Part shown: positions 51,688 to 62,000 of the stretch, in pieces
How positions within the stretch are numbered: position 1 is the stretch's first letter
Layout of the letters: each line of letters opens with the position of its first letter
Source: Streptomyces sp. V4I2
GTDB taxonomy: Bacteria; Actinomycetota; Actinomycetes; Streptomycetales; Streptomycetaceae
Length of the DNA stretch: 64,000 nt
Assembly: GCF_030817655.1 (NCBI RefSeq)
Contig: NZ_JAUSZM010000004.1
Location: 62,001-126,000, forward strand
Reading direction: 5' to 3'
Made by a program: the position numbers and the translations under genes
Notes under the pieces: generated by a model
Told to the model about the DNA's origin: nothing
Databases searched by the model: none
What the model saw: the letters and a program-made list of their open reading frames with translations, nothing else

Positions 51688-52604
51688 GCCGCCGCGCGGT
51701 GACGGGCACCGTGCTGGCTTCGCTGATCGCATTAGGCGCGGCACAGGTGACTGCATACGCAGACGGCAAGGTCGTCTGCAATGAAAAGGGCCTGTGCCGG
51801 ATTGTCGCCGACGACACCACCACCACTCCTGGCCAGGATGGCACCGGTGGCCAGGAATCGACTGGGAGCGGCAAGAAGCCCAAGTGCTACGACGACAACG
51901 TCGGCTACGAGGAAGTCCCCTGCTATCTGAAGGACTTCGGCTACTGGGCCAACGGCCGCAACTGCTACTTCCAACAGGCCGATCCCCAGCCGCCCGCGGG
52001 CGATCCCCGCTGGGAGGGACATGACCCTGCCGACGGCGCCGTGTACGACACGTACTGCCCCGACAACCCGAACATGACCAGCCAGTGGCTCGCGCAGCCG
52101 CCGGACGGAGCCGCGGCAGTGGACCCTGTGGTGCTGGCCCAGGAGGCCGTCAAGAAGATGACGCTGCGCGGCCCGGACATCGCCAGCCCGCGTGCGGCCG
52201 GCAAGTACACGGTGGGCGTGCCGATGTGGATGTGGGTCAACCAGAGCGCGACCACGTACGGGCCCCAGTCCGCGTCGGCGTCGGCCGGTGGCGTGACCGT
52301 CACGGCCACGGCGAAGGTCTCACAGATTGTCTGGCAGCTGGGTGACCGCGCCACGGTGACATGCAACGGCCCGGGCACGGTCTACCAGGCATCCGCCGGC
52401 ATGTCGGAGTCCCCGACCTGCGGCCACATCTACACCAAGACGTCGGCTGCAGCGTCAGGCGGCAAGTACCAGGTGACGGCAACCTCGACATGGGCGATCG
52501 ACTGGGAAGTCACCGCAGGTGGAGGCGGGCAGACCGGCCAGCTCACCCAGACCCAGCAGTCCCAGATGCAGGTGGCGATCGGCGAAGTCCAGGTCGTCAG
52601 GTAA
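51681..52604 (+). CDS. Secreted Cys- and Trp-rich protein of the pilus operon
   Basis: 307 residues with a signal peptide (MLSRRAVTGTVLASLIALGA, cleavage after AYA). A Thr/Gly linker is followed by a Cys-bearing part (KKPKCYDDNVGYEEVPCYLK, RNCYFQ, YDTYCPDN) and a beta-rich C-terminal half (MWMWVNQSATTYGPQSASAS, TATSTWAIDWEVTAG). Six or more Cys suggest disulfides outside the cell. It is coupled to the lipoprotein gene and precedes the pilus genes; an adhesin or pilus-associated role is inferred. Confidence 0.75.
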   Translation: MLSRRAVTGTVLASLIALGAAQVTAYADGKVVCNEKGLCRIVADDTTTTPGQDGTGGQESTGSGKKPKCYDDNVGYEEVPCYLKDFGYWANGRNCYFQQADPQPPAGDPRWEGHDPADGAVYDTYCPDNPNMTSQWLAQPPDGAAAVDPVVLAQEAVKKMTLRGPDIASPRAAGKYTVGVPMWMWVNQSATTYGPQSASASAGGVTVTATAKVSQIVWQLGDRATVTCNGPGTVYQASAGMSESPTCGHIYTKTSAAASGGKYQVTATSTWAIDWEVTAGGGGQTGQLTQTQQSQMQVAIGEVQVVR

Positions 52605-52624
52605 GGCGCCGGAAGGATGAAGCG

Positions 52625-53320
52625 TTGAGCAAGACAGAAGAACGCACGGCTCCGCACATGTCCGCGCCAAGGCAAGTGGCCGGCCCGGTGGCACCGCCGC
52701 GGGTCTCAGCCCGCCGACGCCGGCCCGGCGTCATCGCCCTGTCGCTGGCTCTGATTGCGGCCGGTGGCGCCGGTGTTGCTGTCCTGCTGCTGCAGGTCGG
52801 CAACCGCACCGAGGTAGTCACCGTAATTCGCGACGTCCAGGTCGGCCAGGTCCTCACCGAGCAGGACCTGGGCACGGCCTCCATGGCTCTGGACCCGGCC
52901 GTCAAGGCCGTGCACAGCGACGACCTGGACTCAGTGGTGGGCAAGCGGGCCGCCGTGGAACTCAAGCCCGGCTCCCTGCTTGCCCCGTCGCAGGTGACGA
53001 AGGACTCCCTGGTGAAGGCCGGTGAGCAGCTGGTGCCGATCGGGCTCAAGCCCGAGCAGGTCCCGGCCACCGCGCTGGTGCCGGGCCAGAAGGTACAGCT
53101 GGTCCACGTCCCGGCCCAGGGCTCAACGGACACCGACAAGACGTCCAACACCACACCGCAGACGATCGACGGGCGGGTCGTGAAGGCTTCCGGCGCCGCG
53201 CCCGGCACCGGAGTTGTGGTCGTCGATGTCGCCACCACCGCGGAAGACGGCCCCACGGCCGCGGCGTGGGTGTCGGCCGGCGCGCTGCGGCTGGTCCTCG
53301 CCGCTCCGGGCGGTAACTGA
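52625..53320 (+). CDS. CpaB-like SAF-domain pilus assembly protein
   Basis: 231 residues (TTG 52625 with GGAAGG upstream; ATG 52658 is an alternative). One membrane helix (PGVIALSLALIAAGGAGVAV, about 35-54), then a SAF domain (VVTVIRDVQVGQVLTEQDLG, DSVVGKRAAVELKPGSLLAP) that in CpaB proteins binds peptidoglycan and helps pilus assembly. Its stop overlaps the next start (TGATG). First recognisable Tad gene. Confidence 0.8.
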   Translation: MSKTEERTAPHMSAPRQVAGPVAPPRVSARRRRPGVIALSLALIAAGGAGVAVLLLQVGNRTEVVTVIRDVQVGQVLTEQDLGTASMALDPAVKAVHSDDLDSVVGKRAAVELKPGSLLAPSQVTKDSLVKAGEQLVPIGLKPEQVPATALVPGQKVQLVHVPAQGSTDTDKTSNTTPQTIDGRVVKASGAAPGTGVVVVDVATTAEDGPTAAAWVSAGALRLVLAAPGGN

Positions 53321-54147
53321 TGTCTGTGATCGCCCTGGCAGGCTGCAGTGGCGCACCCGGCGTGACCACGAGTGCGCTCGCCTTGCTGCTGTCGTGGCCG
53401 CTGGATCCGGGGCGGCGGATGATCCTGGCTGAGTGTGACCCGGACGGCGGGGCGGTGCTGCACGGGCTGCTGCAGGGCACGCTAGGAGACCGGTACGGGT
53501 TGCGCAACCTGTCCGTCGCGGCCCGCAAGGGCGAGTTCAGCGACGCGTTCTGGCGTCAGCTGATCGACCTGAGCAGCGAGGACGGCAAGAAGGAATCGCC
53601 GCGTGACCGGCTGTTGCTGCCGGGCATTACCGATCCCGCGCAGGCGGCGAGCCTGGGCTCTGTATGGAAGGTCTTGGCCCAGATGTTCCGCGGCATCGAA
53701 GCCGAGAGCGGGCACGACGTTCTGATCGACCTCGGCCGCCGCGGGGCGTTCGGGCCCTCCGGTGTCCTGGCCGAGCAGGCCGACACGGTCATCGTGGTGG
53801 TGCGTAACACCCTGCGCTGCCTGCAGGCAGCGGAGGCCCGGGTGCGCGCGCTGGCGGAACGGGTCGGCGAGGTGGGGCTGATTGTGATCGACGAGGGTCC
53901 CTACCCTGCGGGCGAGGTGCAGCGGGTGCTGCAGGTGCCGGTGGTGACGACCCTGCCCTACGCGCCGGACGACGCCCGTGTGCTGTCGGACGGCGCCGAG
54001 CAGCCCCGTCGTTTCACCAAGTCGCCGCTGATGAAGGCCGCCCGGACGGGCAGCGCCCTGCTGGTGCAGCGGGCCGCTGTGCGGCGGGCCCGTCTCGATC
54101 CGGGCGGCGTGCGTGCCGCGGGCGGGCAGGTGACCCGTGCGCGGTAG
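53320..54147 (+). CDS. TadZ/CpaE-like ParA-fold protein
   Basis: 275 residues of MinD/ParA type: a deviant Walker A near the start (VIALAGCSGAPGVTTSALAL, lacking the usual GK before TT), ILAECDPDGGAVLHG with the Asp that follows, and a Walker-B-like DVLIDLGRRG. TadZ proteins place the pilus machine in the cell and often have such an altered ATP site. It lies between CpaB and TadA, as in Tad loci. Confidence 0.8.
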   Translation: MSVIALAGCSGAPGVTTSALALLLSWPLDPGRRMILAECDPDGGAVLHGLLQGTLGDRYGLRNLSVAARKGEFSDAFWRQLIDLSSEDGKKESPRDRLLLPGITDPAQAASLGSVWKVLAQMFRGIEAESGHDVLIDLGRRGAFGPSGVLAEQADTVIVVVRNTLRCLQAAEARVRALAERVGEVGLIVIDEGPYPAGEVQRVLQVPVVTTLPYAPDDARVLSDGAEQPRRFTKSPLMKAARTGSALLVQRAAVRRARLDPGGVRAAGGQVTRAR

Positions 54148-55636
54148 GCCTCTGCACACCGATCCCAGTGTGGCTGCGCCGCCTGGCCACCCCCTGCAGG
54201 CGTGGACGCACCAGGCGAACGGCGCACCTGCCCGTGCCGGTGCTGCCTCGAGTACGCACGCGCTCGGCGCCACCACGCCTCAGGTCACCGTCGATTACAA
54301 GGTCGCCCGGCATATCGCGGCCCAGGTAGCCAAGCAGCGCGAGGAACTGCTGAAGACGACGCCCGATATGGACCGGGCCAGCGAAGAGCAGCGCTGCCTG
54401 GACTGGATCAACGAGGCGGTCGCCCTGTGGTCGGATGCCCAGGCCATGGCGCCGCAGGAAGACGAGGGCCTGCGGCGGGCCGTCTATGACCTGCTCTTTC
54501 GGGCCGGCAGGTTGCAGCCGTACCTGGACGATGACCGGGTCGAGGACATCATCATCCAGGGCCCGCACGAGGTGTGGCTGGACTACGGCGACGGCGAGCG
54601 CCGCATGGTGGGGCCGATCGCGGACTCGGAAGAGGAACTGCTGGAGCTGCTGCGGGAGCTGGCCCGCGGCTCTGGGCACAACGAGCGCACCATCTCCACC
54701 GCCAACCCGACCCTGGCTCTGTCGTTGCAGGACGGTTCCCGTCTGCAGGCCATCTCCGGGCTGGGGCCGATGACCTATGCGGTCATCCGCCGGCACCGCG
54801 TCTCCCACGCCGCTCTGGATGACCTGGTACGGCTGGGCACGATCGACCCGGTCCTGCGGGAGTTCCTCGGCGCGTGCGTGCGTGCCGAGAAGAACATCAT
54901 GATCGCGGGAAAGCAGAAGGCGGGGAAAACCACGCTGCTGCGGGCGATGCTCAAGGAGTTCGACCCGGACACACGGTTTGCCACCATCCAGACCGAGGAC
55001 GAGCTGTTCGCCCACGCCAACGGCTACCACCGCCAAGTCGTCTCCCTGGTGGGCCGCGAGTCCAACGGAGAGAAGGACGTCACCGGCCGCAGCGCCGGCG
55101 AGGTCACCCTGTTGGACTTGATGCATCCCGCGTTGCGGATGTCGCTGGAGCGGATCGTGGTCGGCGAGGTCCGCGGCCCGGAAGTCGTCGCCATGATGCA
55201 GGCGTTGACGAACGGGTCGGGCGGCAACCTGTGCACCATCCACGCCCGACGGCCGGACATCATCTTCGACCGGATCGCCGAACTGTATGCGCTCGCCCAG
55301 GAGAACCTGTCCGAACAGCTCGCCTACCGGCAGACCGCCAACGGCCTGGACTTCATCGTCTACGTCGACATGACGGACGAGACGCAGATCGGCGGCCGGC
55401 GCCACCGCTACGTCTCCCACGTCCTGGAGCTCACCGGGATCGGCGAGAACGGCCGTCCCGCCACCAACACGGTCTTCTCCCCCGGCACCGAGTGGGGTGA
55501 CCTGCGGGCAGTGCCGCGGATGGATCCGAGCTGTATCGACGACCTGCGCCGCGTCGGCTTCGACTCCGCCCTGCTGCAGCAGCCCTACGGGGCCTGGCAG
55601 GCGCCACTGCCACTGAAGGTGGGAGTGAGCCGATGA
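54137..55636 (+). CDS. tadA: TadA/CpaF secretion ATPase
   Basis: 499 residues. The N-terminal domain (about 100-230, DDRVEDIIIQGPHEVWLDYG) precedes a RecA-like motor with Walker A AGKQKAGKTTLLRAM (about 255-269), an Asp box (FATIQTEDELF), Walker B (MSLERIVVGEVRGPE) and a His box (GNLCTIHARRP). It powers pilin extrusion and, in Tad systems, retraction. GTG 54137 overlaps the preceding gene by 11 bp, and its stop overlaps tadB. Confidence 0.9.
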   Translation: MRGRPLHTDPSVAAPPGHPLQAWTHQANGAPARAGAASSTHALGATTPQVTVDYKVARHIAAQVAKQREELLKTTPDMDRASEEQRCLDWINEAVALWSDAQAMAPQEDEGLRRAVYDLLFRAGRLQPYLDDDRVEDIIIQGPHEVWLDYGDGERRMVGPIADSEEELLELLRELARGSGHNERTISTANPTLALSLQDGSRLQAISGLGPMTYAVIRRHRVSHAALDDLVRLGTIDPVLREFLGACVRAEKNIMIAGKQKAGKTTLLRAMLKEFDPDTRFATIQTEDELFAHANGYHRQVVSLVGRESNGEKDVTGRSAGEVTLLDLMHPALRMSLERIVVGEVRGPEVVAMMQALTNGSGGNLCTIHARRPDIIFDRIAELYALAQENLSEQLAYRQTANGLDFIVYVDMTDETQIGGRRHRYVSHVLELTGIGENGRPATNTVFSPGTEWGDLRAVPRMDPSCIDDLRRVGFDSALLQQPYGAWQAPLPLKVGVSR

Positions 55637-56592
55637 CCCTGTTGTGGGGGCTGCTGAGCGGCATGGCCGTCATCGGCGGGCTGATCGGTGTCGTCACAGG
55701 TGTGGTGGGCACCACCGCGCCGCGCCAGGCTCCGCTGCGGCAGCGGTGGAAGGTCCTGCGCGCCGGAAAGGACCAGAGCGAGGACGTCCGGATGCGACGC
55801 CGGACCCTCGCGGTCTTGGCGGCCGCGGTCTTCGTCGCCGTGTGGCTGGTGTCGGGGAACTTCGTGGGCGGCGCACTGCTCGGCGCGGCCGTCATCGGTG
55901 TGCCGTGGCTGATCAGCCCGGCGCAGATAGCTCAGGAGCGCATCGGCCAGCTCGAGGCGCTCAGCGAGTGGACCCAGCGCCTGGCGGGCTTGCTCCGGCT
56001 CGGCATGGGCCTCGAACAGGCAATGATCACCAGCCGACAGGGTGCACCGGAGGAGCTCGCCGGGCAGATCGTCAACCTGTCCGACCGGCTGCGGCTGGGC
56101 TGGCGGCCGCAGGCAGCGCTGCGTGCGTTCGCCGAGGAACTGAACGACGTCACGGCGGACAAGGTGGTCGCCGCGCTGATCCTGTCGGTCAACGACCGCG
56201 GGCCGGGTCTGGCGCAGGCCTTGGAGGACCTGGCAGGCACGGTTCGAGATGAGGTCGCCAAGAAGCGCTCCATCGAGGCGGACCGGGCGAAACCTCGAAC
56301 GACGGTGCGGTGGATGACCATCCTCACCGTGGGCGTCGTGGTGGCCGGGTTCTTCGTGCCGGCCTACACCAAGCCGTACTCCACGCTGCTGGGCCAGCTG
56401 GTGCTCGCCTTCCTGATGGCCGCCTTCATCGGGGTGCTCGCTTTGATGCGGCAGCTGGGTTCGTTCCGCCGCATCCCCCGCTTTTTGATCACCGACCCGT
56501 CCAGCACCGTCCGCCTGCCCGCGCCCGCGAAGGACCCGGAGATGCCGGACGTGCCGGTCGCCGGCCGTGAGACGGAAGGAGTCAGCTCGTGA
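55633..56592 (+). CDS. tadB: TadB-like inner-membrane protein
   Basis: 319 residues. Membrane helices at about 3-27, 59-95, 225-245 and 250-270 flank a type II secretion F domain (about 110-220, WTQRLAGLLRLGMGLEQAMI, LILSVNDRGPGLAQALEDLA). With TadC it forms the platform on which TadA works. ATGA overlaps join it to tadA and tadC. Confidence 0.85.
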   Translation: MTLLWGLLSGMAVIGGLIGVVTGVVGTTAPRQAPLRQRWKVLRAGKDQSEDVRMRRRTLAVLAAAVFVAVWLVSGNFVGGALLGAAVIGVPWLISPAQIAQERIGQLEALSEWTQRLAGLLRLGMGLEQAMITSRQGAPEELAGQIVNLSDRLRLGWRPQAALRAFAEELNDVTADKVVAALILSVNDRGPGLAQALEDLAGTVRDEVAKKRSIEADRAKPRTTVRWMTILTVGVVVAGFFVPAYTKPYSTLLGQLVLAFLMAAFIGVLALMRQLGSFRRIPRFLITDPSSTVRLPAPAKDPEMPDVPVAGRETEGVSS

Positions 56593-57473
56593 ACCTGCTT
56601 CCCGTCGTAGTCACCGGGGGTACGGTCGGCGCCGGCCTCGCGTTGCTCGTGCGGGAACTGCTGCGCCCCCAGCCCGCGCTGGCGGCCGCGCTCGCGCGCA
56701 GCGCCCCGACGGCCATGACTCTGCCCGAGCCGGAACTGGACCGCGAAGAGCAGTGGGGACGGTGGCTGCTGGCCCGCCTCGAGCGCCTGCCGGGAGTGCG
56801 GGTCCCGACCACCAACCTGGCCCTGCTCGGGCAGGGACCGGGCCAGTTCATGCTGAAGAAGACCGCACTCGCCGCGACCGGCCTGCTCTGTCCGGTGCTC
56901 GTCACCATCCCGTGGGTCATCGCGGGCGTCTCCCTGCCGTTCTACGTGCCCGCCGTCGTCGGCCTGGTCATCGCGGGGCTGCTGTTCATCACGCCGGATC
57001 TCGCGGTCCGGGATCAGGCCAGGCGGGCGCGGGAGGAGTTCGCGCACGCCCTGTCCGCCTACCTGGACCTGGTCGCCCTGAAGCGGGCCGCCGACGCCGG
57101 TCCCGCGGAGGCGCTGGAGAAGGCCGCTGAGGTCGGCCGCGGCTGGCCCTTCCTGTATCTGCAGGGAGCGCTGCGCCGGGCCCGGCTGGAGAAGATCCCG
57201 CCCTATCAGGCGCTGACGGAACTCGCCGAGCAGTACGACCTGCCGGTCCTGGACGATGTCGCCGACATCATGCGCGGGTCGGCCACCGACGGCGCCGCCG
57301 TCTACAAGGCTTTGCGGGCCCGCACCGCCGCCCTCAACAGCGAGCTGCTGGCCGCGCAGGCGGCCGAGGCGAACGCCGCCAGCGAGAAGATGACCGCCCC
57401 CGGCGCTTTGCTCGCCGTCCTGGTCATGCTGCTGATGGCGTTTCCCGCGGTGATCCGCATGCTCACCGTTTGA
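56589..57473 (+). CDS. tadC: TadC-like inner-membrane protein
   Basis: 294 residues. It has an N-terminal helix, two central helices (about 95-139, TGLLCPVLVTIPWVIAGVSL, PAVVGLVIAGLLF), an F-type domain (REEFAHALSAYLDLVALKRA, LTELAEQYDLPVLDDVADIM) and a C-terminal helix (ALLAVLVMLLMAFPAVIRML). This is the second platform subunit. GTG start overlaps tadB. Confidence 0.85.
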   Translation: MNLLPVVVTGGTVGAGLALLVRELLRPQPALAAALARSAPTAMTLPEPELDREEQWGRWLLARLERLPGVRVPTTNLALLGQGPGQFMLKKTALAATGLLCPVLVTIPWVIAGVSLPFYVPAVVGLVIAGLLFITPDLAVRDQARRAREEFAHALSAYLDLVALKRAADAGPAEALEKAAEVGRGWPFLYLQGALRRARLEKIPPYQALTELAEQYDLPVLDDVADIMRGSATDGAAVYKALRARTAALNSELLAAQAAEANAASEKMTAPGALLAVLVMLLMAFPAVIRMLTV

Positions 57474-57519
57474 TCACCCGTTCTCACATTCCAACTTGGT
57501 TGGTGGAGGAGCACACCTG

Positions 57520-57735
57520 ATGAAGTACACCGCAGCCCGTTCCTACCGCGCTGTCCGCTGGCTGACCACGCGCCTGGAAGAGGCCACGGCTGAGGCCGCG
57601 CGTCGCCCGGACCGGGGGGACATCAGCATCACCACTGTCATCATCTGGGTCGCCGCCGTCACCGGCGCCCTGGTGATCGCCGGAACCATCGCCGTGGTGA
57701 TCACCAAGTACAACGGCAACCTGGCCGGCATCTGA
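57520..57735 (+). CDS. Flp-like pilin subunit
   Basis: 71 residues (ATG 57520, GGAGGAG 9 bp upstream; the only gene here with its own strong site, as expected for an abundant subunit). A charged N-terminal part ending RRPDRGD is followed by one hydrophobic helix (ISITTVIIWVAAVTGALVIA). The Gly-Asp just before the helix resembles a prepilin cleavage site, but the typical Flp Glu-Tyr pair is absent. No prepilin peptidase gene was found in the window. Confidence 0.7.
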   Translation: MKYTAARSYRAVRWLTTRLEEATAEAARRPDRGDISITTVIIWVAAVTGALVIAGTIAVVITKYNGNLAGI

Positions 57736-58157
57736 TGCCAGACGGCGACCGGCTCAAAGCCTGGTGGCGCGGGCGACGATGGCGCGATGACCGGGGAGAC
57801 ACGGCCATCCAGATGGCGATCGTCTACCCGTTCGTGCTGCTGGCCACGATCGCCGTCATCCAGGCCTCCATGTGGTACTACGCCCGCCAGATCGCGCTGA
57901 CCGCTGCCCGCGAGGGTCTCACTGCGGCCCGCTCCTACCAGGCTTCCCCGGCCGACGGCACGGCCAGGGCCCGCGAGGTGCTGGGGCGCGCCGCGGGTGA
58001 CAGCCTGCGCGGCTACAGCGTCACGGCCAGCAGCAACGGGCAGCGTGTGCAGGTCCAGGTATCGGGGACGGCGATGTCGATGATCCCGGGCGTGTCCGGC
58101 CTTCAGGTCAAGCAGTCGGCGTCCGGCCCCGTGGAACGCTGGGTTCCGGGAGGGTGA
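57735..58157 (+). CDS. TadE-like pseudopilin
   Basis: 140 residues. DDRGDTAIQMAIVYPFVLL marks the TadE-type start, with one helix (about 24-45), then an outer domain (ALTAAREGLTAARSYQASPA). TadE/TadF proteins are minor pilus components processed by the same peptidase. ATG overlaps the pilin stop (TGATG). Confidence 0.8.
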   Translation: MPDGDRLKAWWRGRRWRDDRGDTAIQMAIVYPFVLLATIAVIQASMWYYARQIALTAAREGLTAARSYQASPADGTARAREVLGRAAGDSLRGYSVTASSNGQRVQVQVSGTAMSMIPGVSGLQVKQSASGPVERWVPGG

Positions 58158-58615
58158 ACCACGTGCGAAACACGGCCAGATGGGCTCGCAGACTGCGCAG
58201 TGATGAGGGCAGTGCCGCGATCGAGGCCGCCATCATCTTCCCGTCGCTGATCATGTTCCTGTGCCTGGCCATCGCCGGGGGACGCCTGGTCACCTCCGGC
58301 TCAAAGATTGACGCGGCAGCCGAGGACGCGGCCCGGGAGGCATCCATCCACCGCGCCGCCGCGGCCGCCCAGGGCGCCGCCTACTCGGCCGCCGCCGAGT
58401 CCCTGGACGATCAGGGCATCACGTGCGCCTCCACCAGCGTCCACGTCAACACCGGCGGCCTCAACGTGCCGGTGGGCCAGGTCGGAACGGTGACCGTGAC
58501 CGTGAACTGCACCGTTAACCTCTCCGATCTTCTACTGCCGGCCGTCCCGGGTGCCCGGACACTCACCTCAACGGCAACCTCTGTAGTTGATGCGTATCGA
58601 ATGAGGGAGGACTGA
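58154..58615 (+). CDS. TadE/TadF-like pseudopilin
   Basis: 153 residues (GTG 58154). SDEGSAAIEAAIIFPSLIMF has the conserved Glu of TadE-like helices. The outer part includes two Cys (GITCAS, VNCTVN) that may form a disulfide. Coupled to both neighbours. Confidence 0.8.
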   Translation: MNHVRNTARWARRLRSDEGSAAIEAAIIFPSLIMFLCLAIAGGRLVTSGSKIDAAAEDAAREASIHRAAAAAQGAAYSAAAESLDDQGITCASTSVHVNTGGLNVPVGQVGTVTVTVNCTVNLSDLLLPAVPGARTLTSTATSVVDAYRMRED

Positions 58616-59070
58616 TGATCCTCCGTTACGGGTGGCTGAGCCGGGACAGGTGGGACGACCGCGGGGGCGTCACCGTGTTCGTCGCCGTGTGCGTCATCGC
58701 GCTGATCGGCATCATCGGCGTCGCCGTCGACGGCGGCAGCAAGATGCGCGCGATCGAGCGTGCCGACTACATCGCCGGTGAGGCAGCCCGGGCAGGCGGG
58801 CAGGCCATCGACCCCGCCCAGGCCATCAGCGGTACCGCGATCGTTGCCGATCCGCAGAACGCGCAGGCCGCAGCCCACGCCTACCTGCGTTCAGCGGGAG
58901 CTACCGGCACCGTCAGCGTGTCCGGCGACGGCAGAACCCTCACCGTGACTGTCACCGGTTCGTACGACACGAAGTTCCTGGCGGCGGTCGGGATCGGCTC
59001 GCTCACGGTGACCGGTCAGGGCACGGCCACCCTCCTGCACGGCGTCACCGCACCCGATGAAGGAACATGA
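58615..59070 (+). CDS. TadG-like pilus protein
   Basis: 151 residues. DDRGGVTVFVAVCVIALIGI and GVAVDGGSKMRAIERADYIA match the start of TadG-type proteins (membrane helix, then DxG). It is short: the usual von Willebrand domain is absent, as in many actinobacterial Tad sets. ATG overlaps both flanking genes. Confidence 0.75.
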   Translation: MILRYGWLSRDRWDDRGGVTVFVAVCVIALIGIIGVAVDGGSKMRAIERADYIAGEAARAGGQAIDPAQAISGTAIVADPQNAQAAAHAYLRSAGATGTVSVSGDGRTLTVTVTGSYDTKFLAAVGIGSLTVTGQGTATLLHGVTAPDEGT

Positions 59071-62000
59071 TGCGTACCACCCACTCCCCCGCTGCAGCGG
59101 CCGTCCGCGCCCTGGGCCGGGTCCTCAAGGCCGTGCTGAGCCTGCTGGTCCTGGCCGCGGCGGTCGCCGGGCTGCCGCTGCTGCTGGCCTGGGCCACCCC
59201 GGTCATCTGGGCTGCCACCCGCGACGACCTCGCCCACCTTCTGGACCGGCAGGACACAGGCAGCGTGTTTCTGCTGCTGCTTGTCGCAGTGGCCTGGATT
59301 GGGTGGGCGCAGTTCAGCTTCTGCGCGGTACGCGAGCTGGTCGCACAACTGCGGGGCCGGACCTGGCACGCCCCACGGGGAATGGGTGCTTCGCAGCGCG
59401 CCGCGGCCCTGCTGATCGGCAGCATCCTGGTGTTGCTGCCCACGAGTTCGGCGCTGGCCTCCGACGCCCAGGCCGCGCCGGCTACCGCGGCGGGACTTGT
59501 ACCGGGCCAGGCGTTCCAGACCCCGCAGGCAGCCGACCATGCCTCACCATCCTCCGCGAGCACGCCGGGGACGCGTACGTACACGGTGCGCGAGACGCGG
59601 CCAGCAGAGAGCTTGTGGGCCATCGCCGAACGCGAGTTGGGAGACGGCGAGCGGTGGCGGGAGATCGCTGACCTGAACGAGGGGCGGACCATGGCCGACG
59701 GCACAGTCTTCCGCGTGAACAGCTTTCTGCAGCCCGGCTGGCAGCTTCAGATGCCCCAGACCCCAGCTGCGGGAGGTGTCCGTACCCAGCTGGGTGACAG
59801 CGTCCCGGCTGCCGACGAGCAGGGCGGGCACGTCGTCACGGTCCGCTCCGGTGACTACCTGTCGAAGGTCGCGGAGAAGGAGCTCGGTGACGGTGACGCG
59901 TGGCCGCAGCTGTTCGAGGCCAGCCGGGGCAAGCCGCAGCCGCACGGCCTGCCCGAGATCACCGACCCCGACGTCATTTACGCCGGGCAGCAGGTAACGG
60001 TCCCCGATACCCAGTCCGATCAGCCGCCCCAAGATCAGAGGCAGACCACTCCCCCGGCCGCCCAGAACCCCGACAACGCGCAGACGCCGGGCGACAGCGC
60101 CGCGGATGGACCAGCGCCCGCACCCAGCCAGACCCAGACGCCTGCACCGCAGTCGTCGGAACCCACCACGCCGTCCAGTCGTCCCGCCGAGCAGCCCGGG
60201 CAGGATCAGTCCTCACCGTCCGAGGCGGCGTCCGAGCCCAGCGCCAGCGCCCCGGCTTCCCCTGCCGCGCCATCGGCGGCGTCCGAGCCGTCCGGCTCGG
60301 CTGCCTCCTCCTCCGCGCCCGAAGCCACGCCGACCGCTCCGGCCAACAGCCCGTTGAACCTGCGGATCGTGCTCGGAGCCGGCGCGCTGCTCGCCGCTGC
60401 CGTCACCGGTGCGCTCGCCCTTCGTCGGACGCTGCAGCGCCGCCGCCGCAAGCCGGGCGAGAAGATCGCCATCGCAGCGGAGACCTCCCCGGCGGAGGCC
60501 CAGTTGGCGGCGGCCGCCGAGCCTGGCGGTGCTGCCCGTCTGGACGGGGCGCTGCGGACCCTGGCTCACCACGTGGCCAGGGAGAAGGGGGACGCGGTCC
60601 TGCCGCCGCTGCGGGCCGCCCGGATCGGGAGCCGCGCGGTGGAGGTGTTGCCCGAGGACCTCGCCCTGGAGCCGGTGGCGCCCTTCACCGCCGGGCGGGG
60701 CGGCTGGTGGGTCCTGCCCGCTGAGGCCGCCCTCCTGGACGAGGAGGCTGCCCGCGAGGTGCCGGCGCCGTATCCGGGGCTGGTCACGATCGGCAGCACC
60801 GAGGCGGGCGATCTGTTGCTGCTCAACGTCGCGCAGCTGCCCGCGCTGCTGCTGGACGGCAACCTGGTCCACATCACCGAGGTGTGCACGTCGCTTGCCT
60901 TGGAGCTCGGGATGAGTCCGTGGGCTGCCGACGTCGAAGTTGTCACCGTGGGGTTCGGCGAGGACCTGCCGCAGCTGTTGCCCACCGCGCGGATCGCCCA
61001 CATGCGCCAAGCCGCGCACGCGCTGCGTGATCTGAGTGAGCGCCTGCTGGAAGCACACCAGATGCCTGAAACCCGGCATCAGCCGTATCTGCTGTTGTGC
61101 GCGGCCGCATTGGACGAGGACATGGCCTGGCAGTTCGCCGACGTGATCTCTCGTGCGGGGGCGGTGCCCGTCACGCTGATTGCCCCGGCGAGTACGGCGG
61201 CCGCCAGTTTCCCCGAGGCGGAGATTCTCAGCGCCTCGCTCAGTGAGCCGCAGACCCTCGACTATGTCGGCACCGACATCACGGTGCAGCGCCTGGAGCA
61301 CTCCGCCTACCTTCAGATCACCACTGCGTTGAAGGTGTCCGCGCAGCCCGCCCACCCGGCCGAAGGCCCCTGGCAGGACGTCCCGGACGAACTCGACAGC
61401 GCGCAGCAGCCCGAGCACACGTCGCGGGAGGAGTCCGCGCCCGCAACCACTGCCGCCTCGGTCCTGTCGCCGGCGGCGGCAACGGATGTGAGCAGCGAGG
61501 TCTTCCCGGCCCTGCTTGCCGCCAGCACCGATCCGTCCGGGCTCCGTCTCCTCTCCCCCACCGCATCGTCGACCCAGCTCGACGACGAAACCGGACCGGA
61601 CACCGAAGCAGCGGTGCCTCCATCCCCGGCGGTCGGTGCGGACTCCACCGACGCGGCAAAAGCGGGGAAGGCTGACGACCCGGGGGCCGCCCTGAAGGAG
61701 CCTGCGGTGTCCGAGGGGGAAGAGTGTGAGGCGCAGGACCTGCATGCCCCGGAGATCCGGGTGCTGGGGCCGGTCGAGGTAACGGGCGTGGACAGCACCG
61801 GGCACGGCCCGAGGATGTCGCAGCTGGCCGCCTTGTTGTACTTCCGGCCCGGCCGGGGCGCGGATGCGCTGTGTGCCGACATGGATCCCGTCAGCCCGTG
61901 GTCGACGAGCACCCTCAACGCGCGGATGCAGGGCCTGCGCAGCTCCCTGGGCAGCGACTCGTCCGGCAACCTCTACGTGCCGCGCCGCAAGGCAAGCGAG